Shown here: positions 33,912 through 44,817 of the stretch, one piece after another
Layout: the number at the start of each line of letters is the position of its first letter
How positions within the stretch are numbered: the stretch's first letter is position 1
From: Gammaproteobacteria bacterium
GTDB lineage: Bacteria; Pseudomonadota; Gammaproteobacteria; Thiotrichales; Thiotrichaceae
Reading direction: 5' to 3'
DNA: 64,000 nucleotides
NCBI GenBank assembly: GCA_018822845.1
Contig: JAHJJD010000058.1
Location: forward strand, 1 to 64,000
Notes under the pieces: generated by a model
Databases searched by the model: none
Told to the model about the DNA's origin: nothing
The model's input: the letters and a program-made list of their open reading frames with translations, nothing else
Position numbers and translations under genes: made by a program

Positions 33912-34010
33912 AAGAAACCCCTCCTAACCTCCCCTTGTCAGGGGAGGGACAAGAAAGTGCCGTCTCTCCTAGCTCCTCCCCTGACAAGGGGAGGCCGGGA
34001 GGGGTTTCTT
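33912..34010. repeat. inverted pair of CTCCCC/GGGGAG palindromic repeats
   Basis: Two units face each other: AAGAAACCCCTCC (33912-33924) and its complement (33998-34010) form the outer arms. Each unit also holds an inner CCTCCCC...GGGGAGG hairpin (around 33929-33948 and 33975-33994). The same unit is present singly at 17298-17334. The arrangement resembles REP doublets, which are non-autonomous mobile palindromes. It separates the aminotransferase gene from the DGR locus. Confidence 0.8.
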
Positions 34011-34049
34011 CTCCCGACGTTCCGCAGAAATTACTTTCAATATGGTTTA

Positions 34050-34076
34050 TGATCCGTTCATCAGAACGAATGATCA
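34050..34076. promoter_or_regulatory. dyad upstream of the TIR-FGE gene
   Basis: TGATC (34050-34054), CGTTC (34055-34059), a four-base centre, GAACG (34064-34068) and GATCA (34072-34076) make an inverted repeat with a three-base asymmetry. It ends ten bases before the start codon of the DGR target gene. An operator or an mRNA hairpin hiding the start are both possible; no Shine-Dalgarno is evident there. Confidence 0.35.
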
Positions 34077-34085
34077 GTAAACCGA

Positions 34086-35741
34086 ATGCACGACATTTTC
34101 CTCAGTTATTCGACACAAGACCGCGAGCGCTTGCAGCCGCTGTTTCAGGCATTGGAACGGCAAGGCTGGTCGGTGTTTTGGGATCACCGCACCATCGACA
34201 TCGGCGAGCACTGGAGTAAAAAGATCAACCGGGCGATACGCACTAGCAAGTGTGTAGTGGTGGTGTGGTCAAAAGCGTCTGTTGATTCTGAATGGGTGCT
34301 GGAAGAGGCAAATATCGGCAAACAACGCAATGTGTTGCTCCCGATCCAGATTGATGCGGTGGATATTCCAGTGGGTTTCACCATGCGCCAGACAGGGGAC
34401 TTTGCTCACTGGGATGGTGATGTCAACGATTTGCAGTTTATCCGGCTGGCTGAAAAAGTCGGGGAGTTGGTGGCGCAGCATGATGCTGAGCAAGCCCGGC
34501 TAGAGGCAGTAGCTGCCGCAGAAAAGACGCAGCTTGCTAATGAAAAGAAAGCTGCTGAGCAACGGGCACGCGAGAAAGCTGAACAACAACGCCGTGCAGA
34601 AGCTGAAGCACGCCAGCGCCACGAAGCCGCAGAACAGGAACGGCGGGCAAAAGAAAAAGCAGCCGCTGAACAAAAAGCGCGTGAAGCCGCCAGGCAAAAG
34701 CAATTGGCGCAGGAACGTGCCGCTGAACAAAAAGCTCGTGCAGAAGCCGAACGCCAAGCCAAAATCAACAACCCAGACTCGCCCGGCAAAAAAATCCCGT
34801 TGATTCCTGTTCTTCTGCTATCCACCGCAGTTCTGGGCGGAGGCGGTTATTACTGGCATCAAAAGGAAAATTCCCCTGTAGGAGCCAGCCCTGCTGGCGA
34901 TTCCCCCGTACAGCAAACCAAGGAAGAATCGCTTGCGGGGCAAGCTCCTACAGTAGCCCCTCAAGCATCAGTAGAAATACCGACTGCCTCTCCTGACAAG
35001 AAACCTTTTGAGCCTGAGATGGTTGCAATTGATGGCGGTACTTTCATGATGGGCTGTGACGGCAAGCGTGACGATGTAGAAGGCGGTTGTGTCGATGATG
35101 AAAAACCTGCTCACAAAGTCACTGTTAACAGTTTCCAGATGGGTAAGTATGAAGTGACGTTTGACCAATGGGACGAATGCGAGAAAGCTAAAGTTTGTCC
35201 CCATGTCGAAGATCAGGGTTGGGGGCGTGGCGACCTTCCAGTGATCAATGTCAGTTGGGATGATATTACCCGGAAATATATCCCGTGGTTGAACAAGGAA
35301 ACGGGTAAAACTTACCGACTGCCAACGGAAGCGGAATGGGAATACGCAGCACGTGGTGGTACGGATACCGCTTATCCTTGGGGCGATAAGGCGAGTCATG
35401 AATTTGCTAATTATGGCAAGGATGAATGTTGTGATGGGTTGGCTAGTGGTAAGGATAAATGGGTCTATACTTCTCCTGTAGGCAGCTTTGCAGCGAATGG
35501 TTATGGCCTTTATGACATGAACGGTAATGTGTGGGAATGGGTACAGGATCGTTGGCATAGTGATTACAAAGGTGCGCCAGTTGATGGTGGTTCTTGGGAG
35601 TCTGGCGATAGCGCCGGCCGCGTGTTGCGCGGTGGCTCGTGGAACTACGCGCCGAGGAACGTGCGTTCTGCTTACCGCAGCGACAGCGCGCCGGGCCACC
35701 GGCACAACCTCTTCGGGTTCCGCTTGGCCTCAGGTCAATAG
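34086..35741 (+). CDS. DGR target: TIR / coiled-coil / membrane-anchor / FGE-fold (C-type-lectin-like) receptor
   Basis: This 551-residue protein is the variable protein of the DGR. Residues 1-135 form a TIR domain (HDIFLSYSTQDRERL) with a probable catalytic glutamate E74 in the SEWVLEEA motif. Residues about 137-232 are a Lys/Glu/Ala/Arg/Gln-rich coiled coil. Residues 236-258 are one membrane helix. A linker then leads to a formylglycine-generating-enzyme-fold domain (308-551: GGTFMMGC, YRLPTEAEWEYAARGG, GNVWEWV). The last 43 residues are the variable repeat. The two active-site cysteines that true FGE enzymes carry after GGS are absent (Y521 and V526 there), so it should bind a ligand rather than make formylglycine. 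The predicted topology is TIR inside, variable domain in the periplasm. Confidence 0.9.
   Translation: MHDIFLSYSTQDRERLQPLFQALERQGWSVFWDHRTIDIGEHWSKKINRAIRTSKCVVVVWSKASVDSEWVLEEANIGKQRNVLLPIQIDAVDIPVGFTMRQTGDFAHWDGDVNDLQFIRLAEKVGELVAQHDAEQARLEAVAAAEKTQLANEKKAAEQRAREKAEQQRRAEAEARQRHEAAEQERRAKEKAAAEQKAREAARQKQLAQERAAEQKARAEAERQAKINNPDSPGKKIPLIPVLLLSTAVLGGGGYYWHQKENSPVGASPAGDSPVQQTKEESLAGQAPTVAPQASVEIPTASPDKKPFEPEMVAIDGGTFMMGCDGKRDDVEGGCVDDEKPAHKVTVNSFQMGKYEVTFDQWDECEKAKVCPHVEDQGWGRGDLPVINVSWDDITRKYIPWLNKETGKTYRLPTEAEWEYAARGGTDTAYPWGDKASHEFANYGKDECCDGLASGKDKWVYTSPVGSFAANGYGLYDMNGNVWEWVQDRWHSDYKGAPVDGGSWESGDSAGRVLRGGSWNYAPRNVRSAYRSDSAPGHRHNLFGFRLASGQ
34876..34953. repeat. inverted pair of REP-like 27-mers inside the TIR-FGE coding sequence
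   Basis: Copy A (34876-34902) begins CTGTAGGAGC and ends GGCGATT. Copy B (34927-34953) is the same element inverted. A third copy is at 58740-58766. Each folds as a hairpin. The pair encodes part of the linker between membrane helix and FGE domain (SPAGDSPV and SLAGQAPT), so the repeat doublet has inserted in frame without breaking the gene. Confidence 0.8.
35610..35738 (+). repeat. DGR variable repeat (VR)
   Basis: This 129-bp segment encodes residues 509-551 of the receptor and aligns without gaps to the template repeat at 37467-37595. There are 17 mismatches. Sixteen are at positions where the template has A (to G, C or T); the last, G35734 against C37591, lies in the 3' invariant part expected to be the IMH. 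Thirteen amino acids differ as a result, clustered at 511, 521-522, 530-538, 540 and 542-543. The stop codon follows immediately. Confidence 0.96.
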
Positions 35742-35950
35742 GCCGCTACTCAGGACGGCGGGATGCCGCAGGCTGCCGGAGGCAGCTCTTGTGGCGCGGC
35801 CAGCGTAGCCAAATGCAGGGGCGTTGTCGGAGCAGCCCCGGCATTTGGTGGAGCAGGACGTGCCACAGCGGGGGTGCAGGGGGCTGCAAGCCCCTTGCTT
35901 CGCGTTTTTTGTTGTTGATAAGCGTGTTTTTTCCACGGAAGGGAAAAGCT
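35742..35950. other. structured non-coding stretch between VR gene and HRDC gene
   Basis: This 209-base gap contains no supported gene but three strong hairpins. At 35766-35795 a GCTGCC-GGA-GGCAGC stem is extended by GCC/GGC pairs. At 35811-35846 the arms are AAATGC-a-GGGGC and GCCCC-g-GCATTT. Near 35877-35895 lies GGGGCT-GC-AAGCCCC. A hairpin or cruciform just downstream of the IMH is a known aid to retrohoming in other DGRs, and the first hairpin begins 28 bases after the VR. The others may be terminators or repeats. Confidence 0.6.
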
Positions 35951-36460
35951 ATGAAACTGAAATTTTTCAGTGTGGATGCGCTGGAGCCTGACGATGATCA
36001 ATCCGTGGTCGATAGTTTCTGTACACGCCACCGTCTGATTTCCATAGACAAACGTTTTGTTGAACGTGGCGATTATTGTTACTGGTCGGTCTGTGTCACC
36101 TATCTGGAGCCATCTTCTTCACCTGCCAAACCCACCAAAGCCGTCGACAAGAAAGGGCGGGTTGATTACCGCGAAGCTCTCCCGCCGGAAGATTTTGCCC
36201 GCTATTCGCGCTTGCGCGATTTACGTCGTGAACTGGCCGAAGCAGAGGGAGTGCCCGTTTATACGGTATTCTCCAACGCGCAACTGGCCAAAATGGTGAC
36301 AGAACGGGTTAACACTGCTGTTGCTTTGGCAAAGATTGACGGGGTAGGTGACGCCAAGCTGGAAAAGTATGGCGCACAGTTTTTGCAGTTGCTGAAAGCC
36401 GAATTCCCACCGGCCAGTAAACCAGTGGATAAAGGCGACAATGAAACGCAGAAAGATTGA
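35951..36460 (+). CDS. HRDC-domain DGR accessory protein
   Basis: This 169-residue protein has an N-terminal part (MKLKFFSVDALEPDDD..., RGDYCYWSVCVTYLE) and a C-terminal HRDC domain. The HRDC domain runs from about 75 to 150: RYSRLRDLRRELAEAEGVP, VFSNAQLAKM, and KIDGVGDAKLEKYG. HRDC proteins replace the usual Avd accessory in some DGRs and are thought to bind nucleic acid for the reverse transcriptase. The start at 35951 has AAGGGA ahead. It overlaps the reverse transcriptase gene by 20 bases. No avd gene is seen. Confidence 0.88.
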   Translation: MKLKFFSVDALEPDDDQSVVDSFCTRHRLISIDKRFVERGDYCYWSVCVTYLEPSSSPAKPTKAVDKKGRVDYREALPPEDFARYSRLRDLRRELAEAEGVPVYTVFSNAQLAKMVTERVNTAVALAKIDGVGDAKLEKYGAQFLQLLKAEFPPASKPVDKGDNETQKD

Positions 36461-37448
36461 CCTTGCAGACATCACAGACTGGCATAATCTCCATCTGGCT
36501 GTATGGAAAGCCGCACGCGGTAAGCGCCATCGCCCCGATGTCATCCGTTTTACCAACCGTCTGGACTACAATCTCGGTAAACTGGCAGATGACATTATGC
36601 AGGCCAAAGTCCCTTATGGCCGTTACCGCGAGTTTCACATCCACGACCCCAAAGAACGCCTGATCCATGCTGCCTGCTTTGAAGACCGGGTGTTGCACCA
36701 CGCCATCATGAATCTGGCCGAGCCAGTGTTTGAACGCACACTGGTTCCGACCACCTACGCTTGTCGCCCAGAGAAGGGGGTACACAAAGCCATCCAGCAG
36801 GTACAGGCTAACCTGCGGCGCTATCCGTGGTATGTGAAAGTGGATATTTCCGGTTATTTTCCCAACATTGACCATCATGTTCTTTACAGGCTGTTACAGC
36901 ACCGTTTCAAGGGGGATGATTTCCTCTACCTGTTGTGGCGGATCATTGATTCTTGTCCTGCCCAACCGGGAAAAGGTTTACCGATTGGCTCCCTGACTTC
37001 GCAGCATTTCGCCAATTATTATCTGGATGGCGCAGACCGTTTCCTGCTGGAGTTTTGTAAGGTATGGGGGCATGTCCGCTATATGGATGATACGCTGTTC
37101 TGCTGCGACAGTCGGGAGGCAGCGCAAGTCAAGCTGGTGGAACTACGTGACTGGCTGCGCGACCAGCGCCAGTTACAGGTCAAACCTGATCCACAAATCA
37201 ACTGTAGCAGCCGGGGAGTCAGTTATTGTGGCTATCGGGTTTTGCCCGGAGCGGTTTTGCTTAGCCGTCGCAAACGCCAGCGTTACCAGCAGTTGCGCCT
37301 GCAATGGGAGCAAGCATGGCTGGATGGAGAAATTACCGAACTGGAATTGCAGCAGGTTTACCAGTCTGTCCATGCCATCACGCTCCATGCTGACAGCGAT
37401 GAATGGCGCAGGCAAAACTTGCGTTTGTACCCGTCACCGGCTATGTAA
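36441..37448 (+). CDS. DGR reverse transcriptase
   Basis: This 335-residue reverse transcriptase should copy the template RNA with errors at adenines and pass the cDNA to the VR. The catalytic YMDD is at 214-217. Motif 4 reads GLPIGSLTSQHFANYYL (near 180-195), with the GxxxSQ form typical of DGR enzymes rather than the QGxxxSP form of group II introns. FERTLVPTTYACRPEKGVHKA and YVKVDISGYFPNIDH are the other RT motifs. No nuclease or maturase domain is present, as expected. It overlaps the HRDC gene, and the template starts 18 bases after its stop. Confidence 0.95.
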   Translation: MKRRKIDLADITDWHNLHLAVWKAARGKRHRPDVIRFTNRLDYNLGKLADDIMQAKVPYGRYREFHIHDPKERLIHAACFEDRVLHHAIMNLAEPVFERTLVPTTYACRPEKGVHKAIQQVQANLRRYPWYVKVDISGYFPNIDHHVLYRLLQHRFKGDDFLYLLWRIIDSCPAQPGKGLPIGSLTSQHFANYYLDGADRFLLEFCKVWGHVRYMDDTLFCCDSREAAQVKLVELRDWLRDQRQLQVKPDPQINCSSRGVSYCGYRVLPGAVLLSRRKRQRYQQLRLQWEQAWLDGEITELELQQVYQSVHAITLHADSDEWRRQNLRLYPSPAM

Positions 37449-37778
37449 ATGAGTGGGTGGTAGTCAAGCGCCAACCGCGTGTTGCGCGGTGGCTCGTGGA
37501 ACAACACGCCAAGGAACGTGCGTTCTGCTAACCGCAACAACAACACGCCGGACAACCGGAACAACAACATCGGGTTCCGCTTGGCCTCAGCTCAAACGTC
37601 AGCAGTAGCGGCAGTTGACCAGACTGCCATCCTGTCCTTGATGCGTTTGCATCATGGCGAAAAGCCAATGCCCCCCGGTATGTTAGTAGGGAGACTGCCG
37701 AACATTTGCCGGTGGGGTTTCTTCCTGAATTTCATACTATTATCAGACTCTAATTCAGGTCTATTTTATGGTGGGAAT
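37449..37778. other. 330-base region holding the TR and the antitoxin leader
   Basis: Apart from the template repeat (37467-37595) I see no gene. The remaining 180 bases run up to the antitoxin start and become AT-rich after about 37720 (TTCATACTATTATCAGACTC), where the antitoxin promoter probably lies. An open frame joins the end of the TR to the antitoxin but has no sign of being translated. Confidence 0.5.
37467..37595 (+). repeat. DGR template repeat (TR)
   Basis: This non-coding 129-bp master copy corresponds to the VR at 35610-35738 (offset 1857). Read in the VR frame it is unusually rich in AAC codons, the signature design of DGR templates, because A-mutagenesis of AAC reaches many residues without stop codons. 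It holds 34 adenines, of which 16 are changed in the current VR. Its 3' end carries C37591 where the VR has G, the expected IMH*/IMH difference. Confidence 0.96.
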
Positions 37779-38027
37779 ATGCCAACCCGAATCCTCGCCG
37801 ATACCGTCGCCAGCATTTCCGAGTTCAAGGCGAACCCGATGAAGGTCATGTCCTATGACAAAGGTAATGTCGTTGCTGTGCTGAACCACAATGAACCTGC
37901 GTTTTACTGCATTCCTCCCACCTTGTATGAAATGCTGATGGAGCGTCTGGATGATCTGGAACTGCTCGCCAAGGTGCGTGAGCGTGAAAATGAACCCAGC
38001 ATCAAGGTGGTGCTGGATGAGCTATGA
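37779..38027 (+). CDS. Phd/YefM-family antitoxin
   Basis: This 82-residue protein has the Phd/YefM form: MPTRILADTVASISEFKANP (DNA-binding N-terminus), then a short central fold VAVLNHNEPAFYCIP and a C-terminal helix MLMERLDDLELLAKVRER. Such antitoxins autorepress and neutralise a RelE/Doc-type toxin encoded directly downstream. GTGGGA lies ahead of the ATG. The following reading frame starts as RelE proteins do but stops after 14 codons, so this antitoxin appears to be without its toxin. Confidence 0.85.
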   Translation: MPTRILADTVASISEFKANPMKVMSYDKGNVVAVLNHNEPAFYCIPPTLYEMLMERLDDLELLAKVRERENEPSIKVVLDEL

Positions 38028-38061
38028 ACTGGCTTTCAAGCAAATTACCAAGCAGCTTTAA
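38017..38061 (+). pseudogene. remnant of RelE-type toxin gene
   Basis: The ATG at 38017 overlaps the antitoxin end in the usual TA arrangement and encodes MSYELAFKQITKQL, then TAA. The first eight residues resemble the opening of RelE-family toxins (MSYELxFK). The remaining 70 or so residues are missing, and nothing RelE-like follows before the convergent gene. It looks like a deletion remnant. Confidence 0.6.
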
Positions 38062-38087
38062 ACGCCTGCACGATGAGTGAGGGGGCT

Positions 38088-38606
38088 TTATTCCATAAAC
38101 TCCAGCCGTTCCGCCAGCTTGTCGAGCGCTGCCTGTGCGCACTCGGCGTCCTTGTCACCGCCCGGTGCGCCACTGACTCCAACCGCACCCAGCAATGAGC
38201 CGCCGCTTTCGATTTTCAGACCGCCATCCAGCACCATGATGCCATCCACCTCGTTCATTTCGTCCTTGATGTCGGCGCGGTTGGTGCGGAAATCGGCAGA
38301 GCTGACGCCTGACATGATGACTGCATTGGCTTTTTCCTCGGCAACCTGGAGGGTGAAGCGGTTGGCCATGGTGTCGCGCAACAGTGCCTGCACGGAAGCA
38401 CTACGGTCAACTACCGCAGCCGCCACGTTGTAGCCTTTTTCCCGGCAGGCGAGTACGGCTTCGCGGGCAATGTCCGTCGCCAGTTCCATGGAAATCTGCT
38501 TGACGTTGATGGCGTCAGGGGCTTTTTTTGCTTCTTCTTCGCCGTGCGCGGCAGTCAGTGAAAGCAGTAATGCAGTGACAAGGGGGGCTATCAGCAGCTT
38601 TTTCAT
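38088..38606 (-). CDS. periplasmic GlcG/HbpS-like (heme-binding family) protein
   Basis: This 172-residue protein has a signal peptide (MKKLLIAPLVTALLLSLTAAHG) and a GlcG/HbpS domain: the DIAREAVLACREKGYNVAAAV helix-strand opening, then RDTMANRFTLQVAEEKANAV and GGLKIESGGSLLGAVGVSGAPGG. Relatives include the extracellular heme sensor HbpS and the GlcG protein; ligands for most members are unknown. The ATG at 38606 was chosen because GGAGA lies six codon-free bases ahead; an earlier in-frame start would put residues before the signal. It ends facing the toxin remnant. Confidence 0.82.
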   Translation of the reverse strand: MKKLLIAPLVTALLLSLTAAHGEEEAKKAPDAINVKQISMELATDIAREAVLACREKGYNVAAAVVDRSASVQALLRDTMANRFTLQVAEEKANAVIMSGVSSADFRTNRADIKDEMNEVDGIMVLDGGLKIESGGSLLGAVGVSGAPGGDKDAECAQAALDKLAERLEFME

Positions 38607-38635
38607 GCGTTTCTCCAATGGCAAGTGATGCAGGT

Positions 38636-40000
38636 TTAGACGGGAAGCATCTCCATCCTGGCAGCTTCGCTTTCCACGGCAACGACCACGCCGCGCAGGG
38701 AGTTGGGCAATGCTTCAGTGATTTTGATGTCGACGAATTTGCCAATCAGGCGTTGATGACCGTCGAAATTGACCCAGCGGTTGTTTTCGGTGCGCCCGGC
38801 AAACTGGTTGGGGTCTTTCTTGGACGGGCGTTCCACCAATACGCGCTGCACCGTGCCGACCATGTTGCGGCTGATGGCGTGCGCCTGTTCCAGAATGCGC
38901 GCTTGCAGGTGTTGCAGACGGGCTTTTTTCACCGCCATCGATACATCGTCGGGCAGGCTGGCGGCAGGCGTGCCGGGGCGGGCGCTGTAAATGAAGCTGA
39001 AACTGAAATCGAATCCGGTGTCGTCGATCAGTTTCATGGTGTCGGCAAAATCCTGCTCGGTTTCGCCGGGGAAGCCAATGATGAAATCGGATGACAGGCT
39101 GATATTGGGGCGAATCTTACGCAGCTTGCGGATTTTGGCCTTGTATTCCAGCGCCATGTGATTGCGTTTCATCGCTGCCAGAATGCGGTCGGAACCACTT
39201 TGCACCGGCAGATGCAGGTGATTGACCAGTTCCGGCACATCTGCGTAAACCTGGATCAGGTTGTCGCTGAATTCATTCGGGTGCGAGGTGGTGTAGCGGA
39301 TGCGGTCAATACCATCCACTGTCGCCACGTAGGTAATGAGTAAGGCAAGGTCAGCGATTGAGCCGTCATCCATTTTGCCCCGGTAGGCATTCACGTTTTG
39401 CCCCAGCAGGTTGACCTCACGCACGCCTTGCGCCGCCAGTTGCGCAACTTCGGCAATCACGTCGTCGAAGGGGCGGGAAATTTCCTCACCACGGGTGTAG
39501 GGCACGACGCAAAACGTGCAGTACTTGCTGCAACCTTCCATGACCGAGACGAAGGCGGTCGGGCCTTCGGCGCGTGGTTCCGGCAGGTTGTCGAACTTTT
39601 CAATTTCAGGGAAGGAAATATCCACCACCGGGGTATGTTCCGAGCGCACCTGCCGGATCATGTCGGGCAGGCGGTGCAGGGTTTGCGGGCCGAACACCAC
39701 GTCGACCACCGGGGCGCGTTCACGCAGGGCTTCGCCTTCCTGACTGGCTACACAACCGCCAACACCGATGACGACGTGCGGGTTGCGCTGCTTGATCTCT
39801 TTCCAGCGGCCCAGTTGCGAGAAGACTTTTTCCTGTGCCTTCTCACGGATCGAGCAGGTGTTCATCAATAAAACATCTGCCTGTTCCGGGTCATCGGTCA
39901 ATTCCATGCCTTGAGCATGATGCAGTACGTCCAGCATTTTGGCGGAATCGTACTCGTTCATTTGGCAACCGTGTGTTTCGATAAAGATTTTGCCTGCCAT
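38636..40000 (-). CDS. miaB: tRNA-2-methylthio-N6-dimethylallyladenosine synthase
   Basis: This 454-residue radical-SAM methylthiotransferase modifies A37 of tRNAs reading UNN codons. The N-terminal cluster domain has [20 protein letters not shown] and GCVASQEGE, supplying three cluster cysteines. The radical-SAM motif is CSKYCTFC near residue 155. A C-terminal TRAM domain ends the protein. The ATG at 40000 gives the canonical [15 protein letters not shown] start; the frame remains open 60 bases upstream. It stands before the hbpS-like gene on the same strand. Confidence 0.96.
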   Translation of the reverse strand: MAGKIFIETHGCQMNEYDSAKMLDVLHHAQGMELTDDPEQADVLLMNTCSIREKAQEKVFSQLGRWKEIKQRNPHVVIGVGGCVASQEGEALRERAPVVDVVFGPQTLHRLPDMIRQVRSEHTPVVDISFPEIEKFDNLPEPRAEGPTAFVSVMEGCSKYCTFCVVPYTRGEEISRPFDDVIAEVAQLAAQGVREVNLLGQNVNAYRGKMDDGSIADLALLITYVATVDGIDRIRYTTSHPNEFSDNLIQVYADVPELVNHLHLPVQSGSDRILAAMKRNHMALEYKAKIRKLRKIRPNISLSSDFIIGFPGETEQDFADTMKLIDDTGFDFSFSFIYSARPGTPAASLPDDVSMAVKKARLQHLQARILEQAHAISRNMVGTVQRVLVERPSKKDPNQFAGRTENNRWVNFDGHQRLIGKFVDIKITEALPNSLRGVVVAVESEAARMEMLPV

Positions 40001-40185
40001 CGTATCCGTCGTGTCAGCGTTGAAACGGCTTATTATCCCCGCTCTGCAACAGGCAAACAACCGGCAAATAGTGTGGAAGTTTTTGCATTAATGTGCTTCT
40101 GCCCGGCCAGTTTTGGTGAAAACGGGCTACACTTGTGACTACGCCATCCATTTTTAAAATCAGGTTCAATGATCACGGAGGAAGT

Positions 40186-40857
40186 ATGAAAAAACCTTTC
40201 CTGATTGGCATGTCTGCATTTGCGCTGGCACTGGCAGTTTCCGCAGCCAGTATTCAGCCAGCACAAGCTGCCGAAGTGAAAGTCTATTCTGTTACCAGGG
40301 TTCCGGCGGGACAACAACTCAACATGCGTTCCGGGCCGGGCGTTGGCAACCGGGTGGTCGCCACGATTCCGGCTGGTGGTACGGGTGTTGTCGCTACCGG
40401 TGAAGAACGCAAGGTTGGCCGTTCCGTTTGGGCCAGGGTTTATTGGGCAGGCCAGGGCGGCTGGGTCAACAAGTCTTATCTGACGACGGGAAGCCCCTCA
40501 GTTCCGGGACCTCCTGCCGGTACGCCGACTCCGCCTTCCAGCGGCAGTGGCAGCATCACCCTGAAGTGTGCTGGTACCGAGCCTTTCTGGGGTATTACCA
40601 TTACGGAAAGGCTGTTGAGCGTCGACATGATGGATGGGCCGAAATACAGCGTGCCAGTCACGTTCCGTCAGACTTCCGCCAACAACATCACGATCGCGGT
40701 AATTGCGGGGGCTGATGGCCCTAATGCCACCCAGACCTTCCTGCAAAAAGTACCTGCTTGCAGCGATGGTATGTCGGATACCAATTATCCGTATGCTGCT
40801 ACGGCGGTGTTGAATAACCAGAAAGTGGTTTCGGGCTGTTGTAACGTCCAGCAATAA
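40186..40857 (+). CDS. exported SH3-domain protein with COG3650-like C-terminus
   Basis: This 223-residue exported protein has a signal peptide (about 1-28, ends QPAQAA) and a bacterial SH3 domain (about 30-100: QLNMRSGPGVGNRVVATIP, GWVNKSYL). A proline/glycine linker and a C-terminal domain starting CAGTEPFWGITITE follow; similar sequence is seen in small lipoproteins and COG3650 proteins. Four cysteines in the C-terminal domain could form disulfides. GGAGGAAG precedes the ATG. Likely envelope- or peptidoglycan-associated; the role is unknown. Confidence 0.8.
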   Translation: MKKPFLIGMSAFALALAVSAASIQPAQAAEVKVYSVTRVPAGQQLNMRSGPGVGNRVVATIPAGGTGVVATGEERKVGRSVWARVYWAGQGGWVNKSYLTTGSPSVPGPPAGTPTPPSSGSGSITLKCAGTEPFWGITITERLLSVDMMDGPKYSVPVTFRQTSANNITIAVIAGADGPNATQTFLQKVPACSDGMSDTNYPYAATAVLNNQKVVSGCCNVQQ

Positions 40858-40874
40858 GGGACGGGTTCTTCTGA

Positions 40875-44748
<3,874 letters not shown>

Positions 44749-44774
44749 TTAGCGTTGTAGAATCTGCTATTCTC

Positions 44775-44803
44775 TATGGCGGGCATGTCCCGCCATATTT
44801 TTT
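44775..44803 (+). terminator. intrinsic terminator after eno
   Basis: TATGGCGGG and CCCGCCATA form a perfect 9-bp stem with a five-base loop, followed by six Ts. It lies only 15 bases ahead of ftsB, so transcription of ftsB-ispD depends on read-through or starts within this short gap. Confidence 0.9.
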
Positions 44804-44817
44804 GCTGAAACACCACC

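Noticed and set aside
34086-35741. annotation as a sulfatase-modifying (formylglycine-generating) enzyme
   Set aside because: The fold is right but both active-site cysteine positions are non-cysteine, the region is the DGR variable repeat, and no sulfatase gene is nearby.
37479-38027. open frame reading through the DGR template into the antitoxin
   Set aside because: The first 40 codons are the template repeat and the join to the antitoxin lacks any start signal. The antitoxin has its own ATG and ribosome site at 37779, so the longer frame is not a gene.
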